A DNA stretch of 58,077 nt, taken from NCBI GenBank assembly GCA_900538385.1, contig UWSO01000012.1, positions 1-58,077 of the forward strand, read 5' to 3'. Below are positions 50,316-58,077 of the stretch, one piece after another. Numbering within the stretch: the stretch's first letter is position 1; every line of letters starts with the position of its first letter. This stretch comes from an uncultured Porphyromonas sp. (lineage in GTDB: Bacteria > Bacteroidota > Bacteroidia > Bacteroidales > Porphyromonadaceae). The translations under genes and the position numbers were made by a program. The notes under the pieces are model-generated. The model had not been told where the DNA came from. It saw only the letters and a program-made list of their open reading frames with translations, and did not search any database.

Positions 50316-51236
50316 CTATACCTGCTTGAGTCGACGCATCAGTAGCGGCGACACGACTAGTAGCAGGACGGCCAGCAGGACGACGCCGATGCCGACGCCT
50401 TGACCTAGGGAGAGTTTCTCGCCTAGAGCTAGTGCCCCCACGATGACGGCTGTGAGTGGCTCCAGCGCGCCCATGATGGCGGTCGGCGTGGAGCCTATTC
50501 GCTGTACCGCCCAGACGAGCGTGATATTAGCGCAGACGGTTGGGATGAGTGCTAGCAGGGCGGTATAGATCCATTGCGTCGTATTGTCTAGGAGGAGACT
50601 GGCACCAGTCGCTTTGCAAAAGAGCGCAAAGAGTATGGTCGAGAGTCCCATGACGTAGGTGGTTAGCTTGAAGCTACTCATCGGTTCTAGGCGAGAGTGC
50701 CGAAGGATCACGATGTAGGTGGCGTAGCAAAAGCCGGAGAAAAGTACCGTAAGCAACGGCCTGAGCGGTATGGAGGTCACGTCTGACTCAAAGAAGCCAG
50801 AGATGAGCGAGACACCACATAAAGCTAAGAGAACGGCCAGCCCTTGCAGTACATTTATCCGCTGACGAAAAACAAGAAACATGAGCAGCACTACAAACGT
50901 TGGGTAGCTGAAGTGGAGGACCGTAGCGACTCCCGACGGCATATGCTGGTACCCCTCGATGAGCAGGAAGGAGGAGAAGAAGTACAAGACAGACAAGGCG
51001 AGCAGTATCAAGAAGCTTCGCCACGATATGCGTAGTGACTCTCTACGTATCACGACAATGCTGCCGACGATGAGTGCTGCTATGAGAAAGCGGTACATCA
51101 GCACAGTCCCCTCTGCCACGCCCTGCGCCAGCACGGGTATACTCAGCAGTGGAATCAGTCCAAAGGTGGCCGATGAGATGAGTCCCATCAGATAGCCCAA
51201 CCAGTCGGTCGAGGGGGTACTTGTCTTGTCTGTCAT
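50316..51236 (-). CDS. EamA/DMT family transporter
   Basis: 306 residues with about ten membrane helices in two EamA repeats (~12-142 and ~155-295). The second carries a typical LEPLTAVIVGALALGEKLSLGQ. Exporters of this family move amino acids, nucleosides or other metabolites; substrate unknown. The last codon abuts that of the convergent phosphatase gene, so any terminator must lie inside the opposing gene. A strong terminator from the sigma factor gene lies before its start, so it has its own promoter. Confidence 0.9.
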   Translation of the reverse strand: MTDKTSTPSTDWLGYLMGLISSATFGLIPLLSIPVLAQGVAEGTVLMYRFLIAALIVGSIVVIRRESLRISWRSFLILLALSVLYFFSSFLLIEGYQHMPSGVATVLHFSYPTFVVLLMFLVFRQRINVLQGLAVLLALCGVSLISGFFESDVTSIPLRPLLTVLFSGFCYATYIVILRHSRLEPMSSFKLTTYVMGLSTILFALFCKATGASLLLDNTTQWIYTALLALIPTVCANITLVWAVQRIGSTPTAIMGALEPLTAVIVGALALGEKLSLGQGVGIGVVLLAVLLLVVSPLLMRRLKQV

Positions 51237-51264
51237 ATAATATGAGATTATTGGGTCGTATAGA

Positions 51265-51317
51265 AAAGAGCCTCATTGCTCTAGCTACAGTCGTATGCTA
51301 GACCAATGAGGCTCTTT
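51265..51317 (-). terminator. Terminator of the primary sigma factor gene
   Basis: AAAGAGCCTCATTG (51265-51278) and CAATGAGGCTCTTT (51304-51317) pair perfectly (14 bp), with an inner CTAGC/GCTAG stem. Read on the minus strand it ends in TTTTCTATA. Confidence 0.88.
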
Positions 51318-51359
51318 ATGTGATAGCGTGATATGCGCCTCTGCTATCGAGCGAGACGA

Positions 51360-52226
51360 CTATCCAAGATATGCCTTTAGGTACTCACAGCGGTCGGACT
51401 GCTTGAGGCGACGAATCGCCTTCTCCTTGATCTGACGTACACGCTCACGAGAGAGCTTGGTGCGCTCGCCGATCTCCTCGAGAGTCATCTCAGGACAACC
51501 GATGCCGAAGAAGCAGCGTAGCACCTCCGCCTCACGATCTCCCAGCTGATCCAGGATACGATCTATCTCCGCAGAGAGAGACTCGTTGATCAGACTGCTA
51601 TCGGTCGAGGGGGTGTCCTCATTGACCAGGACATCTAGCATATTATTGTCCTCACCCTCCACAAAGGGAGCGTCGAGCGACTGATGCTTGCCCTGCACCT
51701 TGAGTGCCTCACGGATCTTGTCCTCGGGGAGCTCCAGCTCAGCAGCTATCTCCTGCGGACTAGGACGACGACCATTGAGCTGCTCGAACTTGACGATCGC
51801 CTTATTCATCTTCTGCTGTAGCCCCACCTGATTGAGTGGCAGACGCACGATGCGTGACTGCTCGGCAAGTGCCTGCAGGATAGACTGACGGATCCACCAC
51901 ACAGCGTAGGAGATAAACTTAAATCCACGTGTCTCGTCAAACTTCTCGGCCGCCTTGATCATTCCAATGTTTCCCTCATTGATCAGGTCAGGAAGGCTCA
52001 GGCCTTGGTTCTGATATTGCTTTGCCACAGAGACGACAAACCGGAGGTTGGCCTCCACCAGCTTGTTCAATGCACGCCGATTACCACGATGTATCTCACG
52101 CGCCAGCTCCACCTCCTCTTCGGGAGATATGAGGCTCGTTCGCCCGATCTCTTGGAGGTAACGATCCAGCGATGCACTCTCACGATTGGTGATCGACTGA
52201 TTGATTTTTAATTGTCTCATTGCCAT
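51360..52226 (-). CDS. rpoD: Primary RNA polymerase sigma factor (σABfr type)
   Basis: 288 residues, lacking region 1.1, as in Bacteroidota primary sigma factors. Regions: 1.2 (SLDRYLQEIGRTSLISPEEE), 2 (LRFVVSVAKQYQNQGLSLPD, KFISYAVWWIRQSILQALA), 3, and 4.2 (MTLEEIGERTKLSRERVRQI). It should recognise the TTG/TAnnTTTG promoters seen in this window. Start ATG at 52226; a second ATG at 52220 is possible. The upstream region to 52512 has no clear promoter match; CCTTTG words occur but without TA two bases upstream. Confidence 0.96.
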   Translation of the reverse strand: MAMRQLKINQSITNRESASLDRYLQEIGRTSLISPEEEVELAREIHRGNRRALNKLVEANLRFVVSVAKQYQNQGLSLPDLINEGNIGMIKAAEKFDETRGFKFISYAVWWIRQSILQALAEQSRIVRLPLNQVGLQQKMNKAIVKFEQLNGRRPSPQEIAAELELPEDKIREALKVQGKHQSLDAPFVEGEDNNMLDVLVNEDTPSTDSSLINESLSAEIDRILDQLGDREAEVLRCFFGIGCPEMTLEEIGERTKLSRERVRQIKEKAIRRLKQSDRCEYLKAYLG

Positions 52227-52512
52227 GGCTATACTCGATTTAAAGGGTTAACTCTACAATGCGTTCACGCACTCTAATCATCCATAGGAGAGTGCTGTAC
52301 GCAAAGGGGCACAAATACTCAGTGTACTCAAACCGATTGCAAAGGTCGTAAAAACAAATGACATGAGCGGCATTTGTAAGATAGATTAACCTTTGAAGGT
52401 CTGAGTAGCACTCTTTTGAAGCTCCTAGAGAGCGTCAGTCTAAGTCTCTGGAGGTATCAGAAGCTCCATCTCTCTTGTCTTTAGAGAGCCAAACGCCTAA
52501 AAGTTTATTTCA

Positions 52513-54867
52513 TCACTCTAAGATAGTCTCCATAACGTCGTCGACGGCATCATCGACAGCGTCGCTCAGAGGCTCGTGCAGCTCAACTGTCGCCTGCTCG
52601 CCACATGGAGAGAAGCCCGCAGGCACGTTGAACGGTGTCTCCGTCGAGTAACCAAGCGATGGGTCTGCGTAGACAGCCTTCATGAAGTAGCCAAAGACAG
52701 GTAGCGCTGCGGAGGCTCCCTGGCCATACGCCATCGAGCGGAAGTGTATCGAGCGCTCCTCGCCGCCGACCCAGCAACCCGCCACGATCTCAGGAGAGAA
52801 GCCGACAAACCATCCATCGCTATTGCGCTGTGTCGTACCCGTCTTACCTCCTAGAGGCATCGTCAGATTGTGTCGGAAGCGCAACCTGCCACCCGTACCG
52901 CCATCGACGACGGCACGCATCATGTCCAGCATCTGCAGGGCAGCTCGTGCGGGAAGGACCTCCGTAAGATTAGCCGTAAAGGTGGCTACCACATTGCCGT
53001 AGCGGTCCTCAATACGGGTCACAGGAATCGGGTCGACACGGATACCTTGATTGACAAAAGCACTATAAGCAGCCACCATCTCGCTGACCGTCACATCAGG
53101 CGTGCCGAGAGCTACAGAGACGACAGGGTCTATATCGCCCTTGATGCCAAACGAGTGGAGCAAGCGGACAAAGGTATAGGGTGATGTGCGTCCCATTAGG
53201 TATGCCGTGACCCAGTTAGAGGAGTTTTGCAGTCCCCACTTGATCGAGACCATCTCCCCCACTCGCTTGGCTCCAGTATTGCGCGGCGTCCACGCCTTGC
53301 CATTAGCATCATAGAGCGTAATCGGCTGATGCATCACCTGCTCACAGGGAGAGATACCCTGTATCATACTGAGAGAGTAGAGAAAAGGCTTGATCGTCGA
53401 ACCCACCTGTCGTCGTCCCTGCGAGACCATATCATACTTAAACGTACGAAAGTCCACATCTCCGACATAAGCCAGGATATTGCCATTGTGCGGATTCATC
53501 GCCATGAATCCCGTGTGGAGGAAGTGCTTATAGTATAGTACAGAGTCCCGAGGAGTCATCTCCTTTTCGACCCAGCCGTTGTAGCTCCAGACACGCATCT
53601 TACGCTTTTGGTCAAAAGTCTTGCGGATCTCCTCGGGTGACATGCCGAGCTTCTTAAGCGACCGCCAGCGATCTGTGTTGCGTAGCGCACGCTCGATAGC
53701 CTCCTTGCGTTGCTGTGCCGTCAGGTCGCTACTGTAAGGAGCCAGCTTAAATCCCCTCATCTCACGATCGAAGTTAGGCTGTACAAACTCGCTCATATGC
53801 TTCTGTACTGCCTCCTCAGCGTACTGCTGCATACGACTATCGATCGTGCCATAGATTTTGAGCCCATCAGCATAGAGATCATAGTGCGATCCGTTAGACT
53901 TCTTGTTTTTCTGGCACCACCCATAGATCGGCTGTGTCTCCCAGAGGAGCGAGTCGATAGCATACTGCTCCTGATTCCACTGCGAGTAGTCACTTCGCTG
54001 AGGCTTCTTGGCAGTCAGGAGAAGGCGTACGAACTCTCTATAATAAGGAGCCAAGCCATCGGAGTGCGTATTACTGGTAAAGTTGATGCGGATCGGCTCG
54101 GCAGCAGCAGTTGTGTAGGTCTCATCGGAGATGTATCCTGCTTTTTCCATCTGTAGGAGCACTGTGTTGCGGCGCTTCAATGGTGCATCGCTGTCAGCGT
54201 GCAGGACGGGGTTATAAAGCGAGGGATTCTTGCACATTCCCACCAGCATCGCCGACTCGTTTAGAGTTAGCTCAGAGGGAGTCTTGCCAAAGTAAGTCTG
54301 CGCAGCTGAGCGAATACCGATAGCGTTGTAGAGGAAGTCAAACTGATTCAGATACATCGCAATGATCTCCTCCTTGGTGTAGTTGCGCTCCAGCTTGATC
54401 GCTATAACCCACTCAATAGGCTTCTGCAGAAGGCGCTGTAATGTAGACTTAGCATGAGGGGAGTAGAGCTGCTTAGCCAGCTGCTGCGTGATGGTACTAC
54501 CTCCACCACTAGCCGTATTGCGTAGCACGCCACGCTTGATCACGGCACGCCCCACGCCTCGCATGTCGACACCCGAGTGCTTGTAAAAGCGTACATCCTC
54601 CGTAGCTATCAGAGCCTGTACAAGCGGCTCGGCAAGCTCGTCATAGCTCACGTAGATGCGATTTGTCGAACCGTGGGCATAGGATCCTAATTGTACCCCA
54701 TCATCCGAGATGAGGACAGAGGCATACTTGTCGATAGGGTTTTGCAACTGCTCCACATCAGGCATATAGCCTATGATGCCAAACCAAATCAGCACAAATG
54801 TAATTAAGGTCAAAGCCCAAAAGGCTCCAAAGAGCCACCACAGCACCTTAATGATCTTTCCTTTCAT
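52513..54867 (-). CDS. mrcA: Class A penicillin-binding protein (PBP1A)
   Basis: Bifunctional peptidoglycan synthase. 784 residues: one N-terminal membrane helix (~8-30), a GT51 domain (catalytic Glu in ATEDVRFYKHSGVD; GGGSTITQQLAKQLYSP), and a transpeptidase with STIKPF (~490), SSNWVTAYL and KTGTTQ (~675). The C-terminal tail is acidic. Gene symbol by function; Bacteroidota have more than one class A enzyme. The AT-rich hypothetical pair lies 52 bases upstream on the same strand. Confidence 0.95.
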   Translation of the reverse strand: MKGKIIKVLWWLFGAFWALTLITFVLIWFGIIGYMPDVEQLQNPIDKYASVLISDDGVQLGSYAHGSTNRIYVSYDELAEPLVQALIATEDVRFYKHSGVDMRGVGRAVIKRGVLRNTASGGGSTITQQLAKQLYSPHAKSTLQRLLQKPIEWVIAIKLERNYTKEEIIAMYLNQFDFLYNAIGIRSAAQTYFGKTPSELTLNESAMLVGMCKNPSLYNPVLHADSDAPLKRRNTVLLQMEKAGYISDETYTTAAAEPIRINFTSNTHSDGLAPYYREFVRLLLTAKKPQRSDYSQWNQEQYAIDSLLWETQPIYGWCQKNKKSNGSHYDLYADGLKIYGTIDSRMQQYAEEAVQKHMSEFVQPNFDREMRGFKLAPYSSDLTAQQRKEAIERALRNTDRWRSLKKLGMSPEEIRKTFDQKRKMRVWSYNGWVEKEMTPRDSVLYYKHFLHTGFMAMNPHNGNILAYVGDVDFRTFKYDMVSQGRRQVGSTIKPFLYSLSMIQGISPCEQVMHQPITLYDANGKAWTPRNTGAKRVGEMVSIKWGLQNSSNWVTAYLMGRTSPYTFVRLLHSFGIKGDIDPVVSVALGTPDVTVSEMVAAYSAFVNQGIRVDPIPVTRIEDRYGNVVATFTANLTEVLPARAALQMLDMMRAVVDGGTGGRLRFRHNLTMPLGGKTGTTQRNSDGWFVGFSPEIVAGCWVGGEERSIHFRSMAYGQGASAALPVFGYFMKAVYADPSLGYSTETPFNVPAGFSPCGEQATVELHEPLSDAVDDAVDDVMETILE

Positions 54868-54919
54868 ACGAAAGCCTATTATTCTTGTTTTCCACTTTTA
54901 CGAGACAGACTCTTCAAAG

Positions 54920-55150
54920 CTAGTATCTCAAGAGGTTCATTTTTGTGTCTAGCTCTTGCTTCGTATAGGGAAGCAATGAAACAGAAGACAGACCATAATC
55001 CTCCAATATCCCATACGGAACTTGCTGCAAGTCTACGTGCTCAAAGATTTTGTCTCGCTCCGATTCAATCTGCTGAGCAACTATTCGTGTTGAAATGGCA
55101 AGTAGAGCAAGGCTGATTAAGATAGCCTTGAATATTTGTTTTGTTTTCAT
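54920..55150 (-). CDS. Short secreted protein, probable remnant of a longer family
   Basis: 76 residues. Signal peptide (AILISLALLAISTRIVAQQ) and then VPYGILEDYGLSSVSLLPYT, a motif at the N-terminus of longer secreted proteins in Bacteroidota (recalled, not searched). It stops abruptly with no domain. It is in an AT-rich stretch, 7 bases after the upstream lipoprotein gene. Either a truncated gene or a small secreted product. Confidence 0.5.
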   Translation of the reverse strand: MKTKQIFKAILISLALLAISTRIVAQQIESERDKIFEHVDLQQVPYGILEDYGLSSVSLLPYTKQELDTKMNLLRY

Positions 55151-55157
55151 GCTGAAG

Positions 55158-55766
55158 CTATTCTATAAGTGTTACATTAAAGACTCCATCAGTTATTTTG
55201 CATGTGTCGATTTCGTTTGTCTCTGGATCTAACACAAGACACGTAAATTCAAACACACCCGAAAGATTGCCTTTAGGACGACTAGAGCTAATTTTGTCAT
55301 ATTCAAAATCAGTTATTTGCATCGTTCCTCTTATCAAAGACTTTGAAAGGTGAGACTCTTTACCGAAAAAATAATATGCATTTTGTAGAACAGACTCCTT
55401 GAAAAGAGTCGAAGTCTTTTTTGTTACGTCGTCGAAAACAGTAAATTCTTGACGAAGTCGTAGTTCAACAACTCGTTTAAAAGCCGTCTTGTTTACTCCT
55501 CTCACATAAAACTTGACGATGGTCCCAGTTCTTGTGGAATCGCTCAACACTGAAAACTCTGATGAAATTGCGAATAGAGGTTCTGCTTCTTTAAACACTA
55601 CAGGCTTTCCATTGACACGGCAAGCAAGATAGTAACGATCTGTGGGAGGAGGGTTCTGGATTTGGTTGGGGTCTTTCGGGGAGCGAAAGAGACAACAGGA
55701 GGTAATGACAAGTAGGCACCCTAGGAGACCTACGAATTGTGCGATTCTGATGTTTTGCTGTTTCAT
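55158..55766 (-). CDS. Hypothetical lipoprotein
   Basis: 202 residues. Signal with a lipobox region LLVITSCCLF (Cys24 or Cys25 lipidated), then a beta-rich domain starting YYLACRVNGKPVVFKE and ending CKITDGVFNVTLIE. The opening resembles lipoproteins of Bacteroidota with a 'xLxCxVNGxxF' start. Base composition is clearly more AT-rich than neighbours, suggesting acquisition by transfer. It is followed by the short secreted gene. I do not recognise a function. Confidence 0.65.
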   Translation of the reverse strand: MKQQNIRIAQFVGLLGCLLVITSCCLFRSPKDPNQIQNPPPTDRYYLACRVNGKPVVFKEAEPLFAISSEFSVLSDSTRTGTIVKFYVRGVNKTAFKRVVELRLRQEFTVFDDVTKKTSTLFKESVLQNAYYFFGKESHLSKSLIRGTMQITDFEYDKISSSRPKGNLSGVFEFTCLVLDPETNEIDTCKITDGVFNVTLIE

Positions 55767-55895
55767 ACTCTGAGTTCGTTTATTATGGTACTACTAGGAT
55801 GCCTACCCCATTACGTCGATTGATGCGATACTATCGAGGTCGTTGGGGCATATGATTAAGCCCCAATAGGATTTGCTGTCAAGTCATCACACATC

Positions 55896-57935
55896 TCACT
55901 TCGTGACGATCTGAGGGAGAGACTTGCGCTCCTTGATCAGACCAGCGTTGAAAGCGTGGAGGAGCTTCTCCAGATCGTCCACCTGCTGCTGTAGATCAGC
56001 ACCTACGTCGGTGTCAGCCACCAGCATGCGGTGCGTCGTACGCTCCGAGATGACCGTCACGCTCTTGATATCCTCCATCAGCTCCACCGCACGGCGCATC
56101 GTCGTAAAGGGCTCGTGCTGCACCAGCTGCATACCTTGCGAATTGTAGATCAATGTGTAGCCTGCGATGCCTGTACTGCTCTGATATGCACGACTGAAGC
56201 CTCCATCGATGATCATCAGCTTGCCACCTGCAGCGATAGGCTTCTCGCCCTTGGCAACCTTGACAGGAACATGCCCGTTGATCACGTGACAATCTTCGCC
56301 CTCTAGTCCAAACTCGTGGAGGATCATCTCGATCGTCTCTAGATCTTGGCGGTACTTAAAGTAGTACCCCTTCGTCTCCGTGTGGGTATTCTTGTCAGCA
56401 ACAAAGTAACGCTCGAAGGTGGTCATCGCAGACTTGTCGAAGAGTGGCGAGTCGGGACCGCACCAAAGGTAGAAGATATAGTCCACGGCAGCCTCATGCT
56501 TCGGGTGAGCATGCCTAGAGGGATGCGCCAAGCGCACCACGCGGTCTATCTCGTCCAGCAGAGCGCGACCACGTAGGGGCTGAGAGTCTAGGACACGCAC
56601 CGCTTTAAGCTGCCCCGAAGCGTCTAGCGGCATCGAGGCGTGGTAGAGCAGATTGCCATTGCACACGAGGTACATACTACCTAGTCGATAGAAAGCATCT
56701 ATATGCGTATGGAGTCGCTCACTTGTAGCGAAAGAGCGACGTAAGCGATCCATCACCTCCTCCTCTTGAGGCGTGAGACGATAGGGATCCTTCGGATCGA
56801 TCGTCGGGAAGTTCATATCGAGCATCTCATGCACGCCATAGTCCTCGTTGGGATTGGTATGCGAGAGATCGACCGTACCTGCCTCAAAGTCTATCTTGTG
56901 GAGCAGGTCACGCTCCTGCATCTGCCACTCAGGGTGGCGGCTGATCAACTGATGCTCCAGCTTGAACTGAATGATGCTGATCGCCTTGTGCATCTGGCTA
57001 ATCAGGTAAATACCCTTATCATCATACGCCACATCTGAGTCGCCCAGCTTAGGCTTGAAGTAAGTACACGGGTCATCCGCATAGACCTCACTAGCTAAGC
57101 GGGAGAGCGGCATCAAGTTGATCCCGTAACCATCCTCGATGGTGTCTAGATTGGCGTAGCGCAGAGCGATACGTATGACGCAGGCGATGCAAGCATCATT
57201 GCCCGCAGCAGCCCCCATCCAGAGCATATCGTGATTGCCCCACTGTATGTCTACGTTGTGGTACTCCAGCAGCGTATCCATTATGTACTGAGCGCCAGGA
57301 CCACGATCGTAGATGTCGCCCACGATGTGCAGGCGGTCAATGACGAGACGCTTGATTGTCGCTGAGATAGCGCAGATGAAGTCCTCCGCCTTGCCCGTGG
57401 AGATGATTGTAGAGATGATGCTAGAGATGTAAGCCGACTTGTTCGGGTTGACCCCGTCCTCGTGTAGTAGCTCCTGGATAATGTAGCTATACTGAGGCGG
57501 TAGCGCCTTGCGCACCTTCGAGCGGGTGTACTTCTCTCCCACCTTACGACACACCTTGACGAGACGGTTGAGCGTTACTTTGTACCACTCCTCATCGATT
57601 TCGCCAGTTTCATGAAGCTGCTCCAGCTTAGCCTGCGGATAGTATATCAGCGTAGCGAGCTCACGCATCTGCAGCTCCATCATCTGCCCCGCAAAGACCT
57701 CGCGAATCTTACGCATCACACTGCCGGAGGCATTCTTCAGCACATGGTCGAAGGCCTCATGCTCACCATGCACATCTGCGAGAAAGTGCTCCGTACCCTT
57801 CGGAAGGCTCAGGATTGCTTGCAGATTGATGATCTCCGTAGAGACCTCGGCAGAGTTACGAAACTGGTTAGAGAGGAGCTGGAGGTATCTCAAGTCATCC
57901 TTCGCAGCCTGTAGATCAGTCTTGTCTTGCATCAT
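55896..57935 (-). CDS. fbp: Class III fructose-1,6-bisphosphatase
   Basis: Gluconeogenic enzyme hydrolysing fructose 1,6-bisphosphate. 679 residues, matching the class III (Bacillus/Bacteroidota) form. Metallophosphatase motifs: FLADVHGEHEAFDHVL, GDIYDRGPGAQYIMD and WGNHDMLWMGAAAGN, plus a GHVPVKVAKGEKPIAAGGK region near 545-565. Two consecutive start codons at 57935 and 57932. A good promoter lies ~35-65 bases upstream. Confidence 0.96.
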   Translation of the reverse strand: MMQDKTDLQAAKDDLRYLQLLSNQFRNSAEVSTEIINLQAILSLPKGTEHFLADVHGEHEAFDHVLKNASGSVMRKIREVFAGQMMELQMRELATLIYYPQAKLEQLHETGEIDEEWYKVTLNRLVKVCRKVGEKYTRSKVRKALPPQYSYIIQELLHEDGVNPNKSAYISSIISTIISTGKAEDFICAISATIKRLVIDRLHIVGDIYDRGPGAQYIMDTLLEYHNVDIQWGNHDMLWMGAAAGNDACIACVIRIALRYANLDTIEDGYGINLMPLSRLASEVYADDPCTYFKPKLGDSDVAYDDKGIYLISQMHKAISIIQFKLEHQLISRHPEWQMQERDLLHKIDFEAGTVDLSHTNPNEDYGVHEMLDMNFPTIDPKDPYRLTPQEEEVMDRLRRSFATSERLHTHIDAFYRLGSMYLVCNGNLLYHASMPLDASGQLKAVRVLDSQPLRGRALLDEIDRVVRLAHPSRHAHPKHEAAVDYIFYLWCGPDSPLFDKSAMTTFERYFVADKNTHTETKGYYFKYRQDLETIEMILHEFGLEGEDCHVINGHVPVKVAKGEKPIAAGGKLMIIDGGFSRAYQSSTGIAGYTLIYNSQGMQLVQHEPFTTMRRAVELMEDIKSVTVISERTTHRMLVADTDVGADLQQQVDDLEKLLHAFNAGLIKERKSLPQIVTK

Positions 57936-57967
57936 GTCTAACTATTATCTAGGGATATACCACGCCT

Positions 57968-58001
57968 CAAAGTTACTAAATAAAAGAAGACAGCGAGCAA
58001 A
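57968..58001 (-). promoter_or_regulatory. Promoter of fbp
   Basis: On the minus strand TTTG at 58001-57998 is followed after 22 bases by TAACTTTG at 57975-57968, 33 bases before the ATG. It lies directly downstream of the right copy of the inverted repeat (58018-58077). Confidence 0.75.
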
Positions 58002-58017
58002 ACCTAGCCTTGGGGCC

Positions 58018-58077
58018 AGGGCTGACGCATTAGACGGGGTAGGTTTACCTACGCCTTAATGAAGGATCTCGGGAAAT
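58018..58077 (-). repeat. Right copy of the inverted repeat shared with the rho upstream region
   Basis: Read on the minus strand it begins ATTTCCCGAGATCCT and contains CGTAGGTAAACCTACCCCGT, matching 73-126 on the plus strand. A palindrome GTAGGT-TT-ACCTAC lies at 58039-58052. It runs to the last base, so it may extend further. Confidence 0.85.

Noticed and set aside
55843..55866. TTGGGGC/GCCCCAA stem after fbp as a terminator
   Set aside because: Only seven base pairs and no T-run on the minus strand, so not claimed as a feature.

Overview
This window reads as chromosome of a Bacteroidota species, most likely a Porphyromonas of the asaccharolytica/uenonis type. The evidence is the gene content (σABfr-type primary sigma factor, Rho with a long polar insert, class III fructose-bisphosphatase, a type IX secretion cargo with gingipain-type cleaved-adhesin and C-terminal sorting domains, fused CbiG-CbiF, CbiE-CbiT and CbiH-CbiC enzymes), the promoters (TTG near -33 and TAnnTTTG near -7) and the lack of strong Shine-Dalgarno sites. 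The genus comes from recall of family content, not from a search. I see no rRNA, tRNA, CRISPR array, transposase or phage gene.

Layout. 0-2.6 kb: rho behind a long leader. 2.6-7.7 kb: an HU-like/SPOR membrane protein, a PLD-family protein with degraded catalytic motifs, a hotdog thioesterase, a U32 (TrhP-like) protein and an AlkD-like HEAT protein. 7.8-18.2 kb (minus strand): a corrinoid block with a CbiK-type chelatase carrying a lipoprotein-like signal, a TonB-dependent receptor, CbiL, CbiGF, CbiET, CbiHC and a PepSY membrane protein. 18.6-22.1 kb: a 1133-residue mosaic T9SS cargo. 22.4-27.4 kb: three tandem paralogous lipoproteins, a fourth very short lipoprotein, a radical SAM/SPASM enzyme, queG and a BASS-type transporter; this matches the uncharacterised 'rSAM/lipoprotein system' and is the most interesting system here. 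27.5-37.9 kb: housekeeping genes (pepD, fabD, cdd, a cytidylate-kinase-like gene, a DUF695-like gene, an RluA-type synthase, fabG, a TetR regulator, an orphan histidine kinase, pta-ackA). 38.5-46.7 kb: a redox/metal cluster of outer-membrane barrel, imelysin lipoprotein, two tandem di-heme oxidoreductases and a ResB-CcsA fusion. 46.9-58 kb: a GYF/CD225-like protein, rsmA, alkaline phosphatase, an EamA transporter, the primary sigma factor, PBP1A, an AT-rich pair of hypothetical genes and fbp.

Much of the unusual signal is in the intergenic DNA. A dispersed element built from ~21-bp CTTCGGARGAAT-type units and CCACGTGG palindromes occurs in at least four gaps, plus a fragment at the left edge. 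One copy is bounded by 14-bp perfect terminal inverted repeats. A second family has 22-bp units with a CTTGGAACT/AGTTCCAAG hairpin. A ~55-60-bp sequence upstream of rho recurs in inverted orientation upstream of fbp, at the two ends of the window.

How the genes work together: the Cbi enzymes, chelatase, TonB receptor and PepSY protein form a corrin-ring and metal or tetrapyrrole uptake unit. CcsBA can attach the hemes of the two CxxCH di-heme proteins next to it, which with imelysin and the barrel probably form an envelope metal or redox module. The radical SAM enzyme probably modifies the neighbouring lipoproteins, which share a YGTP motif.
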